Source: RPQJ01 sp044226195
GTDB lineage: Bacteria > Pseudomonadota > Gammaproteobacteria > Steroidobacterales > Steroidobacteraceae
Assembly (NCBI GenBank): GCA_044226195.1
Contig: JBGAHO010000009.1
Span: 35,942 to 99,941, forward strand
DNA length: 64,000 nucleotides
Direction of reading: 5' to 3'
Shown: one piece after another, positions 1 through 10,193 of the stretch
How the letters are laid out: each line of letters begins with the position of its first letter
How positions within the stretch are numbered: position 1 is the stretch's first letter
Notes under the pieces: generated by a model
Seen by the model: the letters and a program-made list of their open reading frames with translations, nothing else
The model's database searches: none
What the model was told of the DNA's origin: nothing
Made by a program: the position numbers and the translations under genes

Positions 1-1250
1 GCCGTGACCTTGATCAGCGTGACGTGTCCGTCGGCCTCGATGACCGAGTCGCGGCGCGAACCCTCGCCGAACGCCGCTTCGCCGAAGCAGCCGCCCGTGT
101 CGATGCGTCCGGCCGGCTCGCCGCCGCGGCTGACCTTCACGGCGCCGGAGACGACGATGTAGAAGCGATCGTCGACGTCGCCGGGGCGCAGCACCTGCTC
201 GCCCGGCGGGCAATCCATCCACACGCCCGCGCGCATGACCTCGCGGATCTCCGCGTGCGAGAAGTCGTGGAAGAAGCGCAGCTTGCGCAGCACCGCGAAG
301 CGCTCTTCGTCGTCGATCTCGGTCTGGGTCGTGCGCAGCTTCTGGTGGACGCGGGTCAGGTCGGCCGCGAGCTCCGCACCGGTGCGGTAGCGGTTGCCCG
401 GGTCTTTCTGCAGCACCCGCATCACGAGCGCCTCGAGTTCCTCGGGGATGTCGGCCCGCACTTCGCGCAGCGGTTCGGGCGGCGTCTGCACGACCTGCCG
501 CAGCAGCTTGCCGAGCGCGCCCGCCCGGAACGGCCGCTGGCCGCACAGCATCTCGTACATCACGGCGCCGAGCGAATAGAGGTCGGAGCGCGCATCGAGC
601 TCGAGGCCCTGGACCTGCTCCGGCGACATGTACGCCGGGCTGCCCGCCACGCCCTCGAGGCGCGACACGTCGGAGTCCGCGACCAGCGCGATGCCGAAGT
701 CGACGATGCGCACGTCGCCGTCCTGCGTGAGCAGGATGTTCGACGGCTTGACGTCGCGATGGACGACGCCGCGGGAATGCGCGTAGTGCAGTGCCTTCGC
801 GCACTTGTAGACGATGTTCACCACCTGGTCGATCGGCAGCAGGCTGCCGGGACGGCAGTACGCGCTCAGAGTGCGCGCCCCGTGCACGTGCTCGGTGACG
901 ACGTAGCGGCGACCGTCCTCCTCGCCTGCGTCGTAGATCGGCACGATGTTCGGGTGCTGCAGCTTGCCGACCATCTTCGCTTCGCCGAGGAACATGCGGC
1001 GCGCGTTGCGGCTCTCGGCGTCGTCGCCGGTCGTCGCGTGGTAGAGCTTGATCGCGACGTCGCGCCCGTAGAACGGGTCGTGCGAGAGGTACACGGTGCC
1101 CGTGCTGCCGCGACCCACCTCGTGCACGACGTAGTACTTGCCGATGCGCTCCGGCACCAGCTGCGGGGGGTGCAGGGTCATGGGCTCGGTGGCCACGCCT
1201 GCGTTGGTGGGACTCGGGTTCGGTTGCACGATGTCAGGGGCAGCGGACAT
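1..1250 (-). CDS. Ser/Thr protein kinase with C-terminal cyclic nucleotide-binding domain (3' end cut off)
   Basis: Eukaryotic-type Ser/Thr kinase, read from the reverse strand. The glycine-rich loop is near residues 46-51 and the catalytic Lys of VAIKLY is K68. The catalytic loop HRDVKPSN is at 164-171 and DFG at 184-186, followed by SPAYMSPEQ in the activation segment, so the kinase looks active. After residue about 290 a cyclic-nucleotide-binding (CAP effector) domain begins, containing GRIDTGGCFGEAAFGEG. The gene runs off the left edge in frame. No transmembrane segment is visible in the part present, so a soluble kinase is likely. The ATG at 1250 is chosen because it gives a complete kinase domain preceded by a short disordered tail; no strong ribosome site is seen. 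Gating of the kinase by cAMP or c-di-GMP is inferred from the fusion. An FHA protein lies at 17674-19011, but no direct link is shown. Confidence 0.9.
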   Translation of the reverse strand, partial: MSAAPDIVQPNPSPTNAGVATEPMTLHPPQLVPERIGKYYVVHEVGRGSTGTVYLSHDPFYGRDVAIKLYHATTGDDAESRNARRMFLGEAKMVGKLQHPNIVPIYDAGEEDGRRYVVTEHVHGARTLSAYCRPGSLLPIDQVVNIVYKCAKALHYAHSRGVVHRDVKPSNILLTQDGDVRIVDFGIALVADSDVSRLEGVAGSPAYMSPEQVQGLELDARSDLYSLGAVMYEMLCGQRPFRAGALGKLLRQVVQTPPEPLREVRADIPEELEALVMRVLQKDPGNRYRTGAELAADLTRVHQKLRTTQTEIDDEERFAVLRKLRFFHDFSHAEIREVMRAGVWMDCPPGEQVLRPGDVDDRFYIVVSGAVKVSRGGEPAGRIDTGGCFGEAAFGEGSRRDSVIEADGHVTLIKVT

Positions 1251-1339
1251 GCACGTCACTGGAAGAGCGGGCGATCGCGGATGAGCATAAGTCGGCGCAT
1301 CCACGCCATTCCGTGACCCACCTCGCGGATCGCAGCCCG

Positions 1340-2293
1340 TCAGCGGAAGTGGTCGTATCCGCCGTCGGGGACCATTACCGTCGCGCCGTGGCGCAGGCAG
1401 GAAACCTCCGAACCGGCTGCGATTTCCCCGATGCAGGTCACGGCAATGCCAGCTTGCAGGGCTTCGAGGGCGCCCGCTGCCCGGGAAGGCGGCAGTGTGA
1501 ACAGCAACTCATAATCGTCGCCGCCAGCCAGGACCAGGCGTTCGCAGGACGCACGGTCGAAGGCCCGGGCCAGGGCGGCCGACACCGGCAGGCGCTCGAG
1601 ATCCAGTCGCGCACCGACGCCGCTCGCGCGGCAGAGCTTGCCAAGGTCCCCGAGCAGGCCGTCCGACACGTCCATGGCTGCGGTCGCGACGCCGCGCAGG
1701 GCCCGGCCGAGCGCGAGGCGCGGCTCGGCGTACCGGTAGCGCGCCACCAGCGGATCGTCCGCGGGCGTCCGCGAATCCCGACGCAGCAGTTCGAGGCCGG
1801 CCGCCGCCTCGCCCGGTGTCCCGGAGACGAATACCAGGTCGCCGGGCCGGGCTCCACTGCGGCGCAGTGCCCGCGCCGGTTCGACGAAGCCGAGCACCTC
1901 GACCGTCACCACCAGCGGCCCGCACACCGTGTCGCCGCCGACGAGCGCGACGTTGCAGCGTTCGGCGAGCGCGTACAGCCCCTCGGCGAACGCCGCCAGC
2001 CAGCTCTCCTCCGCCGCGGGCAGGGACAGCGACAGCAATGCCCAGGCCGGATCGGCGCCCATCGCGGCGAGGTCGCTGAGGTTCACCGCGAGGGCCTGGT
2101 GACCGATCGCGTGCGGCGGCGTGCCGGGGAGGAAGTGCCGGCCCTCGACCAGCGTGTCCGTCGCGGCCACGAGGGCCTGGCCCGGCGGCACCTGCAGCAG
2201 TGCGGCATCGTCGCCGACGCCGAGCAGCACGTCGTCCCGCCGTCCCGGGCGGGAGAAGTAGCGCGCGATCAGGTCGAATTCGCCGAGGGCCAT
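1340..2293 (-). CDS. thiL: Thiamine-monophosphate kinase ThiL
   Basis: ATP-dependent kinase converting thiamine monophosphate to the cofactor thiamine diphosphate in the cytosol. The start is the ATG opening MALGEFDLIARYF, the usual ThiL N-terminus, giving 317 residues. The frame stays open upstream, but that part overlaps nusB and looks like a shadow. Visible AIR-synthase/ThiL motifs are LLGVGDDAALL, ATDTLVEGRHF, VNLSDLAAMGA and VGGDTVCGPLVVTVEVLG, the acidic Mg-ATP and substrate-binding loops. C-terminal AMDVSDGLLGDL and LAGGDDYELLFT are also typical. It is the last gene of the glyA-to-thiL operon, 19 nt after nusB; nusB-thiL is a common proteobacterial pair. Confidence 0.95.
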   Translation of the reverse strand: MALGEFDLIARYFSRPGRRDDVLLGVGDDAALLQVPPGQALVAATDTLVEGRHFLPGTPPHAIGHQALAVNLSDLAAMGADPAWALLSLSLPAAEESWLAAFAEGLYALAERCNVALVGGDTVCGPLVVTVEVLGFVEPARALRRSGARPGDLVFVSGTPGEAAAGLELLRRDSRTPADDPLVARYRYAEPRLALGRALRGVATAAMDVSDGLLGDLGKLCRASGVGARLDLERLPVSAALARAFDRASCERLVLAGGDDYELLFTLPPSRAAGALEALQAGIAVTCIGEIAAGSEVSCLRHGATVMVPDGGYDHFR

Positions 2294-2312
2294 GACGCGC
2301 CTCGCGGAGGCG

Positions 2313-2780
2313 TCAGGCGCCGGCGCTGCGGGCGGGAGCGGCCGCCTGTTCGGCGGCACGCAGGCGTCGCGCCGCGCGATCGAGCACGGCATTGACGAAC
2401 TTGTGCCCGTCGGTCGCGCCGAACTTCTTCGCGAGTTCGACGCCTTCGTTGATCACCACGCGGTACGGGGTCTCGAGCCGGTGGGTCAGCTCGTGCAGGC
2501 CGATCAGCAGCACCGCGTGCTCGATCGGATCGAGCTGTGCCACCGGCCGGTCGATGTATTCACCGAGCGTGGCATCGAGTGCCGCCGCACCCTCGGTGAC
2601 GCCGGACAGCAGTTCCTTGAAGTAGTCCGCATCGACGTCCGGGTAGCCCTCGTCCTGGGCATACTGGTTCAGCAGTTCGGCGTGGCTCTGCGCGGTCATC
2701 TGCCACTGGTACAGCGCCTGCAACGCCAGCCGCCGCGCGAGGCTGCGCGAACGGCTCGAGCGTGCGGCCTTCTTCGCCAC
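2313..2780 (-). CDS. nusB: Transcription antitermination factor NusB
   Basis: RNA-binding antitermination protein that pairs with NusE (S10) at boxA of rRNA operons. The sequence has the NusB pattern: a basic start (VAKKAARSSRSRSLARR), then LALQALYQWQM, later DPIEHAVLLIGLHEL and the C-terminal VVINEGVELAKKFG and FVNAVLDRAARRL. I choose the GTG at 2780, 1 nt past the ribH stop, giving 155 residues. The frame is open further upstream, but that extension lies inside ribH and has shadow composition. Coupling to ribH is expected. The ribH-nusB-thiL order is conserved in proteobacteria. Confidence 0.93.
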   Translation of the reverse strand: MAKKAARSSRSRSLARRLALQALYQWQMTAQSHAELLNQYAQDEGYPDVDADYFKELLSGVTEGAAALDATLGEYIDRPVAQLDPIEHAVLLIGLHELTHRLETPYRVVINEGVELAKKFGATDGHKFVNAVLDRAARRLRAAEQAAAPARSAGA

Positions 2781-2781
2781 G

Positions 2782-3258
<477 letters not shown>

Positions 3259-3273
3259 GCCGGATCCTCTTGC

Positions 3274-4374
3274 CTAGTCCACGTACTCGACCACGGCGAG
3301 CCCGAACGCCGAGAGACCGTGCATCTGCTTGGGCGCGCTCAGCACGCGCATGCTCGAGACACCGAGGTCGCGCAGGATCTGCGCGCCGATGCCGTAGGTG
3401 CGCAGCACCTGCGCGCCCTGCGCGCGACCGGCGGCCGGCCCGCGCTCGGCCGAGCGGACTGCCTCGGCGATGTCGAGCGGGCTCTCGGCGGGTCGCAGCA
3501 GCACGACCACGCCCGCGCCTTCGCGCGCGATGCGCTCCATGGCGCCGCGCAGCGACCAGCTGTAGCGATCGTCGCGCACGCCGACGAGGTCACGCACGGT
3601 GTCCTCGAGGTGCACGCGCACCAGCGGTGCCCGATCACCATCGACCTGGCCGCGCACGAGCGCGAGGTGCACCGTGCCGTTGACGTGGTCCTCGTAGCAC
3701 ATCAGCCGGAAGGCGCCGAAGTCGGTCTGCACGTCGCGCTCGGCGATGCGCTCGACCGAGCGTTCCTTCTCGAGCCGGTACCGGATCAGGTCGGCAATGG
3801 TGCCGATCTTGATCCCGTGGCGGCGCGCGAAGACTTCGAGCTCCGGGCGGCGCGCCATCGTGCCGTCCTCGTTGAGGATCTCGACGATGACCGCCGCGGG
3901 TTCGAGTCCCGCGATGCGCACGAGGTCGCAGCCTGCCTCGGTGTGGCCGGCCCTCGTCAGCACGCCGCCGGGTTGGGCCATGAGCGGAAAGATGTGGCCC
4001 GGCTGGCGCAGGTGCTCCGGGCGCGCGTCGGGCGCGACGGCCGTGCGGATGGTGTGCGCCCGGTCATAGGCCGAGATGCCGGTGGTGACGCCCTCCGCCG
4101 CCTCGATCGAGACGGTGAAGTTGGTCGTGTGGTCGAGGTCGGTCTCGCTGACCATCAGCGGCAGCCGCAGCTGGCGGCAACGGTCGCGCGTGAGCGTCAG
4201 GCAGATCAGCCCGCGCCCGTACTTGGCCATGAAGTTGACGTCCTCGGGCCGGACCTTCGAGGCCGCCATGATGAGGTCGCCCTCGTTCTCGCGGTCCTCG
4301 TCATCCATCAGGACGACCATGCGTCCCTCGCGGATGTCCACCAGGATGTCTTCGATCGAATTCAGGGAGCCCAT
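3274..4374 (-). CDS. ribBA: 3,4-dihydroxy-2-butanone 4-phosphate synthase with degenerate GTP cyclohydrolase II domain (RibBA type)
   Basis: The N-terminal half (about 1-200) is a complete DHBP synthase, which converts ribulose 5-phosphate to the four-carbon riboflavin precursor. It has the acidic metal site MDDEDRENEGDL (23-34), GHIFP (His127) and RAGHTEAG (141-148). The C-terminal half (205-366) aligns by position with GTP cyclohydrolase II, but the zinc-binding Cys cluster (C-x10-C-x-C) is absent: the region reads VRVHLEDTVRDLVGVRDD, with no suitable cysteines. It should therefore supply only RibB activity, and a separate ribA would be needed elsewhere in the genome. Such RibBX proteins are known in other proteobacteria. 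The 106-nt leader after ribE contains a short AT-rich patch (4389-4415) but no FMN riboswitch that I can recognise. Confidence 0.93.
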   Translation of the reverse strand: MGSLNSIEDILVDIREGRMVVLMDDEDRENEGDLIMAASKVRPEDVNFMAKYGRGLICLTLTRDRCRQLRLPLMVSETDLDHTTNFTVSIEAAEGVTTGISAYDRAHTIRTAVAPDARPEHLRQPGHIFPLMAQPGGVLTRAGHTEAGCDLVRIAGLEPAAVIVEILNEDGTMARRPELEVFARRHGIKIGTIADLIRYRLEKERSVERIAERDVQTDFGAFRLMCYEDHVNGTVHLALVRGQVDGDRAPLVRVHLEDTVRDLVGVRDDRYSWSLRGAMERIAREGAGVVVLLRPAESPLDIAEAVRSAERGPAAGRAQGAQVLRTYGIGAQILRDLGVSSMRVLSAPKQMHGLSAFGLAVVEYVD

Positions 4375-4480
4375 GCGAAGTCGCGCCTAACCAGCTGATT
4401 TCAATTAACTTAAGAACGTCCGTCGGCACCGTCCGAGCGCGCCAGTGTAGCAGGAGCGGCGGGCGGCCGCAGACGGGACG

Positions 4481-5080
4481 CTAGCGGCCCGACTCCGCGA
4501 GCAGGCGCTCGAGGTAGCGGGCGATGATGTCGATCTCGAGGTTCACGGTGGTGCCCGGCCGGTAGTCGCCGAGCACGGTCATGGCGAGCGTGTGCGGCAC
4601 GAGGTTGACGTCGAAGCGGTTGGCGTTCGCGCCATTGACCGTGAGGCTGACGCCGTCGACGCACACCGACCCCTTGCGGGCCACGTAGCGCGCGAGCTCC
4701 GCCGGCAGCTCGAACTCGACCCGCACCGAACGGGCATCGTCGTGACGGGCGACGACCCGCCCCACCCCGTCCACGTGGCCGGTGACGTAGTGGCCGCCGA
4801 GGGACTGCCCCGCCGTCAGGGCCTTTTCGAGATTGACGCGGGTTCCGGGCACCCACGCGCCGAGCGTCGTGAGGTTGAGCGTCTCGCGCGACACGTCCGC
4901 GGTGAACCAGTCCGTCGCGTGGCGCACCGCCGTCAGGCACGCGCCGTTCACCGCGATGCTGCCGCCGGTCTCGACGTCCGCGAGGCTGACGGCGCCGGTG
5001 TCGAAGGTCATGGTCACGTCGCCGCCGCGCGGTTCGATGCTGCGCACGGTGCCGACGCCCTGGATGATGCCTGTGAACAT
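4481..5080 (-). CDS. ribE: Riboflavin synthase alpha chain
   Basis: Dismutates two 6,7-dimethyl-8-ribityllumazine molecules to riboflavin. The 199 residues contain two repeated lumazine-binding domains. The first starts MFTGIIQGVGTV and includes VNGACLTA (Cys48); the second starts near GGHYVTGHVDGVG and includes VCVDGVSLTVNG. The C-terminal helix ARYLERLL is the trimerisation element. It lies 7 nt after ribD and upstream of ribBA and ribH, so all the riboflavin enzymes except a functional GTP cyclohydrolase II are encoded together. The symbol ribC is used for the same enzyme in some species. Confidence 0.95.
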   Translation of the reverse strand: MFTGIIQGVGTVRSIEPRGGDVTMTFDTGAVSLADVETGGSIAVNGACLTAVRHATDWFTADVSRETLNLTTLGAWVPGTRVNLEKALTAGQSLGGHYVTGHVDGVGRVVARHDDARSVRVEFELPAELARYVARKGSVCVDGVSLTVNGANANRFDVNLVPHTLAMTVLGDYRPGTTVNLEIDIIARYLERLLAESGR

Positions 5081-5087
5081 GGGGATC

Positions 5088-6212
5088 CTATTGTGGTCGC
5101 AGGGTGAGTCTCAGGTCGCCGCCGAGGACGCGCGTGTCGACGAGGCGGAATCGGGCGCCCTGGTCGAGAGACTCGAGCACGGGCAGGCGCACCAGCGGCC
5201 GACCCGCATCGCCCAGCAGGGTCGTGGCGACGTAGCACACGAGCTCGTCGACGAGACCGGCGGCGAGACAGGCGCCGGCGAGCGTGGCCCCGGCCTCGAC
5301 CAGCACCTCGTTGCACTCGCGTTGCGCCAGTTCGGCGAACACGGCCGCCAGATCGAGACCGTGCGCGGAACCGGGCAGGCCAACGACGTCCGCGCCAGCT
5401 GCACGCAGCGACTGCGCACGCGACCCGGCGGCGCCCGGGGTCGTGCAGATGAGCGTCGGCGCCGAGGAATCGACGATCTTGGCTCCGGGCGGCGTGCGCA
5501 GCGCGCTGTCGAGCACCACGCGCAGCGGCCGGCGGCCCTGCAGGTCCAGCGACGAGTCGCGCACCGTGAGCGACGGATCGTCGGCGAGGACGGTGCCGCT
5601 GCCGGTGACGATCGCCGAAGCGCGCGCCCGCAGTTTCTGCACGTCGGCCCGGGCCGCCTCGCCGGTGATCCACTGGCTCACGCCGTTCGCCAGTGCCGTG
5701 CGGCCGTCAAGGCTGCTCGCGAGTTTCACCGTGATCCAAGGTCGGCCACGCTGCATGCGCGCGAGGAAGCCGCGGTTGATCTCGCGGGCGTCGGCCTCGA
5801 GCAGGCCGACTTCGACGGGTACGCCCGCCGCGAGCAGCCGGGCCTGCCCGCCGCCGTCGACCCGGGGATTGGGATCGCGCAACGCCGCGACGACGCGCGT
5901 CACACCGGCTGCCAGCAGCGCGTCGGCACAGGGCGGCGTGCGCCCGAAATGCGAGCACGGCTCGAGCGTGACGTAGGCGGTGGCCCCGCGCGCGGCCGGA
6001 CCCGCGGCGCCCAGCGCATGCACCTCGGCGTGCGGCTCACCGGCTTTCCGGTGCCAGCCCTCGCCGACCGTATGCCCGGCCGGATCGACGAGCACGCAGC
6101 CGACGGCCGGATTGGGCGCGGTGGAATACAGCCCGCGCCGTGCCAGCTGCAGCGCGCGCGCCATGTGGCGATGGTCGTCCGCGGAGAACGACGGCGCGGG
6201 CGTCGAGGTCAC
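5088..6212 (-). CDS. ribD: Bifunctional riboflavin deaminase/reductase RibD
   Basis: Carries out deamination and then NADPH-dependent reduction of the pyrimidine intermediate of riboflavin synthesis. The N-terminal cytidine-deaminase-like domain (about 10-150) has the zinc ligands and general base: His61 and Glu63 in PHAEVHAL, Cys86 in LEPCSHFG and Cys95 in PPCADALL. The C-terminal reductase domain starts near WITVKLASSLDGRTAL and contains SGTVLADDPSLTVR and the Rossmann-like LVEAGATLAGACL. The 374 residues match the family length. The ATG overlaps the nrdR stop by 4 nt, indicating translational coupling. Confidence 0.95.
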   Translation of the reverse strand: MTSTPAPSFSADDHRHMARALQLARRGLYSTAPNPAVGCVLVDPAGHTVGEGWHRKAGEPHAEVHALGAAGPAARGATAYVTLEPCSHFGRTPPCADALLAAGVTRVVAALRDPNPRVDGGGQARLLAAGVPVEVGLLEADAREINRGFLARMQRGRPWITVKLASSLDGRTALANGVSQWITGEAARADVQKLRARASAIVTGSGTVLADDPSLTVRDSSLDLQGRRPLRVVLDSALRTPPGAKIVDSSAPTLICTTPGAAGSRAQSLRAAGADVVGLPGSAHGLDLAAVFAELAQRECNEVLVEAGATLAGACLAAGLVDELVCYVATTLLGDAGRPLVRLPVLESLDQGARFRLVDTRVLGGDLRLTLRPQ

Positions 6213-6739
6213 TTCTTGCGCCCGTTGCCGGGACCGGTCTCGGCGGGCGACCAGAGGCCGAGCTGCAGGTCCTCGACCGAGCGCGGGCGGCGATAGCGCA
6301 GGCGCTCGATCTCCTCGCGAAAGGCATCCACGTCCTGGAAGCTGCGGTACACCGAGGCAAAGCGCACGTAGGCCACCTCGTCGAGCTGGTGCAGCTCGTC
6401 CATCACGAGCTCGCCGACCAGGCGCGCGGGGACCTCGCGTTCGCCGAGCGTGCGCAGCTTGTGACAGACGTGGTTCACCGCGGCATCGACCGCCTCGATC
6501 GCGACCGGGCGCTTCTCGAGCGCCTTCAGCATGCCCGAGCGCAGCTTGGCCTCGTCGAACGGCTCGCGCGTCGCATCGCTCTTCACGACGCGCGGCATCA
6601 CCAGCTCGGCGGACTCGAAGGTCGTGAAGCGCTCACCGCACTGCAGGCACTCGCGGCGACGGCGGACCTGCTGGCCCTCCGCGGCGAGGCGCGAATCGAT
6701 GACCTTCGTCTCCTCGTGCGAGCAGAACGGGCAGTACAT
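6209..6739 (-). CDS. nrdR: Transcriptional repressor NrdR
   Basis: ATP/dATP-sensing repressor of ribonucleotide reductase genes. The N-terminal zinc ribbon is complete: Cys3, Cys6, Cys31 and Cys34 in MYCPFCSHEE and ECLQCGERF. The following ATP-cone domain (about 49-139) shows VVKSDATREPFDEAKLRSG and VAYVRFASVYRSF. The 176 residues include a short C-terminal tail. It sits between glyA (30 nt upstream) and ribD (4-nt overlap); nrdR-ribD adjacency is common in proteobacteria. Targets carry NrdR boxes upstream of nrd operons, which are not in this window. Confidence 0.95.
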   Translation of the reverse strand: MYCPFCSHEETKVIDSRLAAEGQQVRRRRECLQCGERFTTFESAELVMPRVVKSDATREPFDEAKLRSGMLKALEKRPVAIEAVDAAVNHVCHKLRTLGEREVPARLVGELVMDELHQLDEVAYVRFASVYRSFQDVDAFREEIERLRYRRPRSVEDLQLGLWSPAETGPGNGRKK

Positions 6740-6769
6740 CGACGCGCCCCGGAGCGGATCGGTCCCGCG

Positions 6770-8023
6770 TCAGCCGTAGACCGGGAAGCGCTGGCAGATG
6801 TCGCGCACCGCGGCCTGGGTCCGGGCGATGACGGCCGCGTCGTTGACGTCGGCCAGCACGTCCGCCATCCAGTTCGCGAGCTGCGTCACCTCGGCCTCCT
6901 TGAAGCCGCGGGTCGTGACGGCGGGCGTGCCGATGCGGATGCCGCTGGTCACCATCGGCGGCCGCGGGTCGTTCGGCACCGCGTTCTTGTTGACCGTGAC
7001 GTGCGCCTTGCCAAGCGCCGCGTCGGCCTCCTTGCCCGTGTACGGCTTGTCACTCAGGTCGAGCAGGAACAGGTGGTTGTCGGTGCCGCCCGAGACGATG
7101 CGGATGCCCCGCGCCTGGAACGCCGCGACCATCGCGCGGGCGTTCGCCAGCACCTGCTTCTGGTAGGCGACGAACTCCGGCTGCTGCGCCTCGAGGAACG
7201 CGACCGCCTTGGCGGCGATGACGTGCATCAGCGGACCGCCCTGCGTGCCGGGGAAGATCATCGAGTTGAGCTTCTTGGCGATCTCCTCGTTCTCGCGCGC
7301 CAGGATGATGCCGCCGCGCGGGCCGCGCAGCGTCTTGTGGGTGGTCGAGGTGACGACGTCCGCGAACGGCACCGGGTTCGGGTAGACGCCCGCGGCCACG
7401 AGGCCGGCCACGTGCGCCATGTCGACCAGGAAGTAGGCGCCGACCGCATCGGCGACCGTGCGGAACCGCGCGTAATCGAGTACGCGCGAATACGCCGAGA
7501 AGCCGGCAATGATCAGCTTCGGCTTGTGCTCCTGCGCGAGGCGCTCGACCTGGTCGTAGTCGATCTCGCCGGTCGACGGGTTGAGCCCGTACTGCACGGC
7601 GTTGAAGATCTTGCCGGAGAAATTGACCTTGGCACCGTGCGTCAGGTGGCCGCCGTGGTCGAGGCTCATGCCGAGGATGGTGTCGCCCGGCTTGATGAGC
7701 GCGAGGTAGGCTGCAGCATTGGCCTGCGAGCCGGAATGCGGCTGTACGTTGGCGAAGGACGCGCCGAAGAGCTTCTTCGCGCGGTCGATCGCGAGCTGCT
7801 CGGCGATGTCGACGTATTCACAGCCCCCGTAGTAGCGCTTGGCGGGATAGCCCTCGGCGTACTTGTTGGTGAGCACCGATCCCTGGGCTTCGAGCACGCG
7901 CGGACTGGCGTAGTTCTCGGAAGCGATCAGCTCGATGTGGTCTTCCTGGCGGACGCGCTCGTGCTCGAGGGCAGCCGCGAGTTCGGGATCGAACCCGGCG
8001 ATCTTCATGCTGGCGGGAAACAT
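6770..8023 (-). CDS. glyA: Serine hydroxymethyltransferase GlyA
   Basis: PLP enzyme interconverting serine plus tetrahydrofolate with glycine plus 5,10-methylene-tetrahydrofolate. The 417 residues are normal for the family. The cofactor Lys230 lies in STTHKTLRGPRGG. Other typical segments are LIASENYASPRVLEAQGS, NKYAEGYPAKRYYGGC and VDMAHVAGLVAAG. It is the first gene of the operon running to thiL. The sarcosine oxidase and dimethylglycine-dehydrogenase-like genes at 19-29 kb should produce methylene-tetrahydrofolate, which GlyA can combine with glycine to make serine. A -10-like TACAAT sits on the reverse strand at 8051-8056, without a clear -35. Confidence 0.97.
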   Translation of the reverse strand: MFPASMKIAGFDPELAAALEHERVRQEDHIELIASENYASPRVLEAQGSVLTNKYAEGYPAKRYYGGCEYVDIAEQLAIDRAKKLFGASFANVQPHSGSQANAAAYLALIKPGDTILGMSLDHGGHLTHGAKVNFSGKIFNAVQYGLNPSTGEIDYDQVERLAQEHKPKLIIAGFSAYSRVLDYARFRTVADAVGAYFLVDMAHVAGLVAAGVYPNPVPFADVVTSTTHKTLRGPRGGIILARENEEIAKKLNSMIFPGTQGGPLMHVIAAKAVAFLEAQQPEFVAYQKQVLANARAMVAAFQARGIRIVSGGTDNHLFLLDLSDKPYTGKEADAALGKAHVTVNKNAVPNDPRPPMVTSGIRIGTPAVTTRGFKEAEVTQLANWMADVLADVNDAAVIARTQAAVRDICQRFPVYG

Positions 8024-8493
8024 GGGCTCTCCACGGTCTTCGGACGCGCAATTGTAGCCGAACGCCTCTGGCCGCTGCCGGGCGCCGCTGCGACGTGGTT
8101 TTGCCCGGCTGCGCCAAGCTTCGCGGCCGGTGCGCCACGTCGAGTGCGTCGCAGGCGACAGGGGTCACCAGGAGGGAGAGGGTCGCGGGGACGCCGTGAA
8201 TCCATCCCTGGAGGCTCCGGCGCGGCGCGAGGTTTTCGGGTCCGGGGTCGACCGTAAAATGTTGCGCCGCATGGACGCGGCGCCCGGAGCCTCCAGGTAT
8301 GTATTCACGGCGTTTTTCTGGGCGACCCCGGACCCGGACGCGGCCGCCGCGCCTCCGAGCCAGTAGCGACAGCAGCGCAGCGTTCAGCGACGCTGCCACC
8401 GACGCGGCGCGGCTCAGTGGCGCCCCGAACCCCCAATGACCGATAATCGCGGCCCTTTTTCCACCCCCGCCCCACCGGTCACCGTCCACAGCC
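8024..8493. other. 470-bp divergent intergenic region between glyA and ettA
   Basis: No convincing gene. It holds two long interlaced inverted repeats (8191-8336, described separately). Candidate -10 elements are TACAAT for glyA on the reverse strand (8051-8056) and GATAAT for ettA on the forward strand (8442-8447), both with poor -35 matches. Short open frames here lack ribosome sites and protein-like composition. Confidence 0.6.
8191..8336. repeat. Two interlaced inverted repeats (REP/BIME-like element)
   Basis: Arm A is 8191-8220, beginning ACGCCGTGAATCC and ending GGAGGCTCCGG. Its reverse complement recurs at 8284-8313 with 28 of 30 positions matching. A second pair, arm B CGGGTCCGGGGTCG (8237-8250) and CGACCCCGGACCCG (8323-8336), is a perfect 14-bp inverted repeat. 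The order is A-B-A'-B', so the two stems are crossed rather than nested and could form alternative hairpins or a pseudoknot in RNA. It is intergenic, GC-rich and non-coding, which fits a dispersed palindromic element. Copy number cannot be judged from one window. Confidence 0.8.
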
Positions 8494-10161
<1,668 letters not shown>

Positions 10162-10193
10162 GCGCGGCCCGGCCGGGCTGCGCGGGAGACGCC

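Noticed and set aside
4375..4480. FMN riboswitch upstream of ribBA
   Set aside because: The conserved RFN helices and the ACCGGCGGT-type core are not found; only a short AT-rich patch is present.
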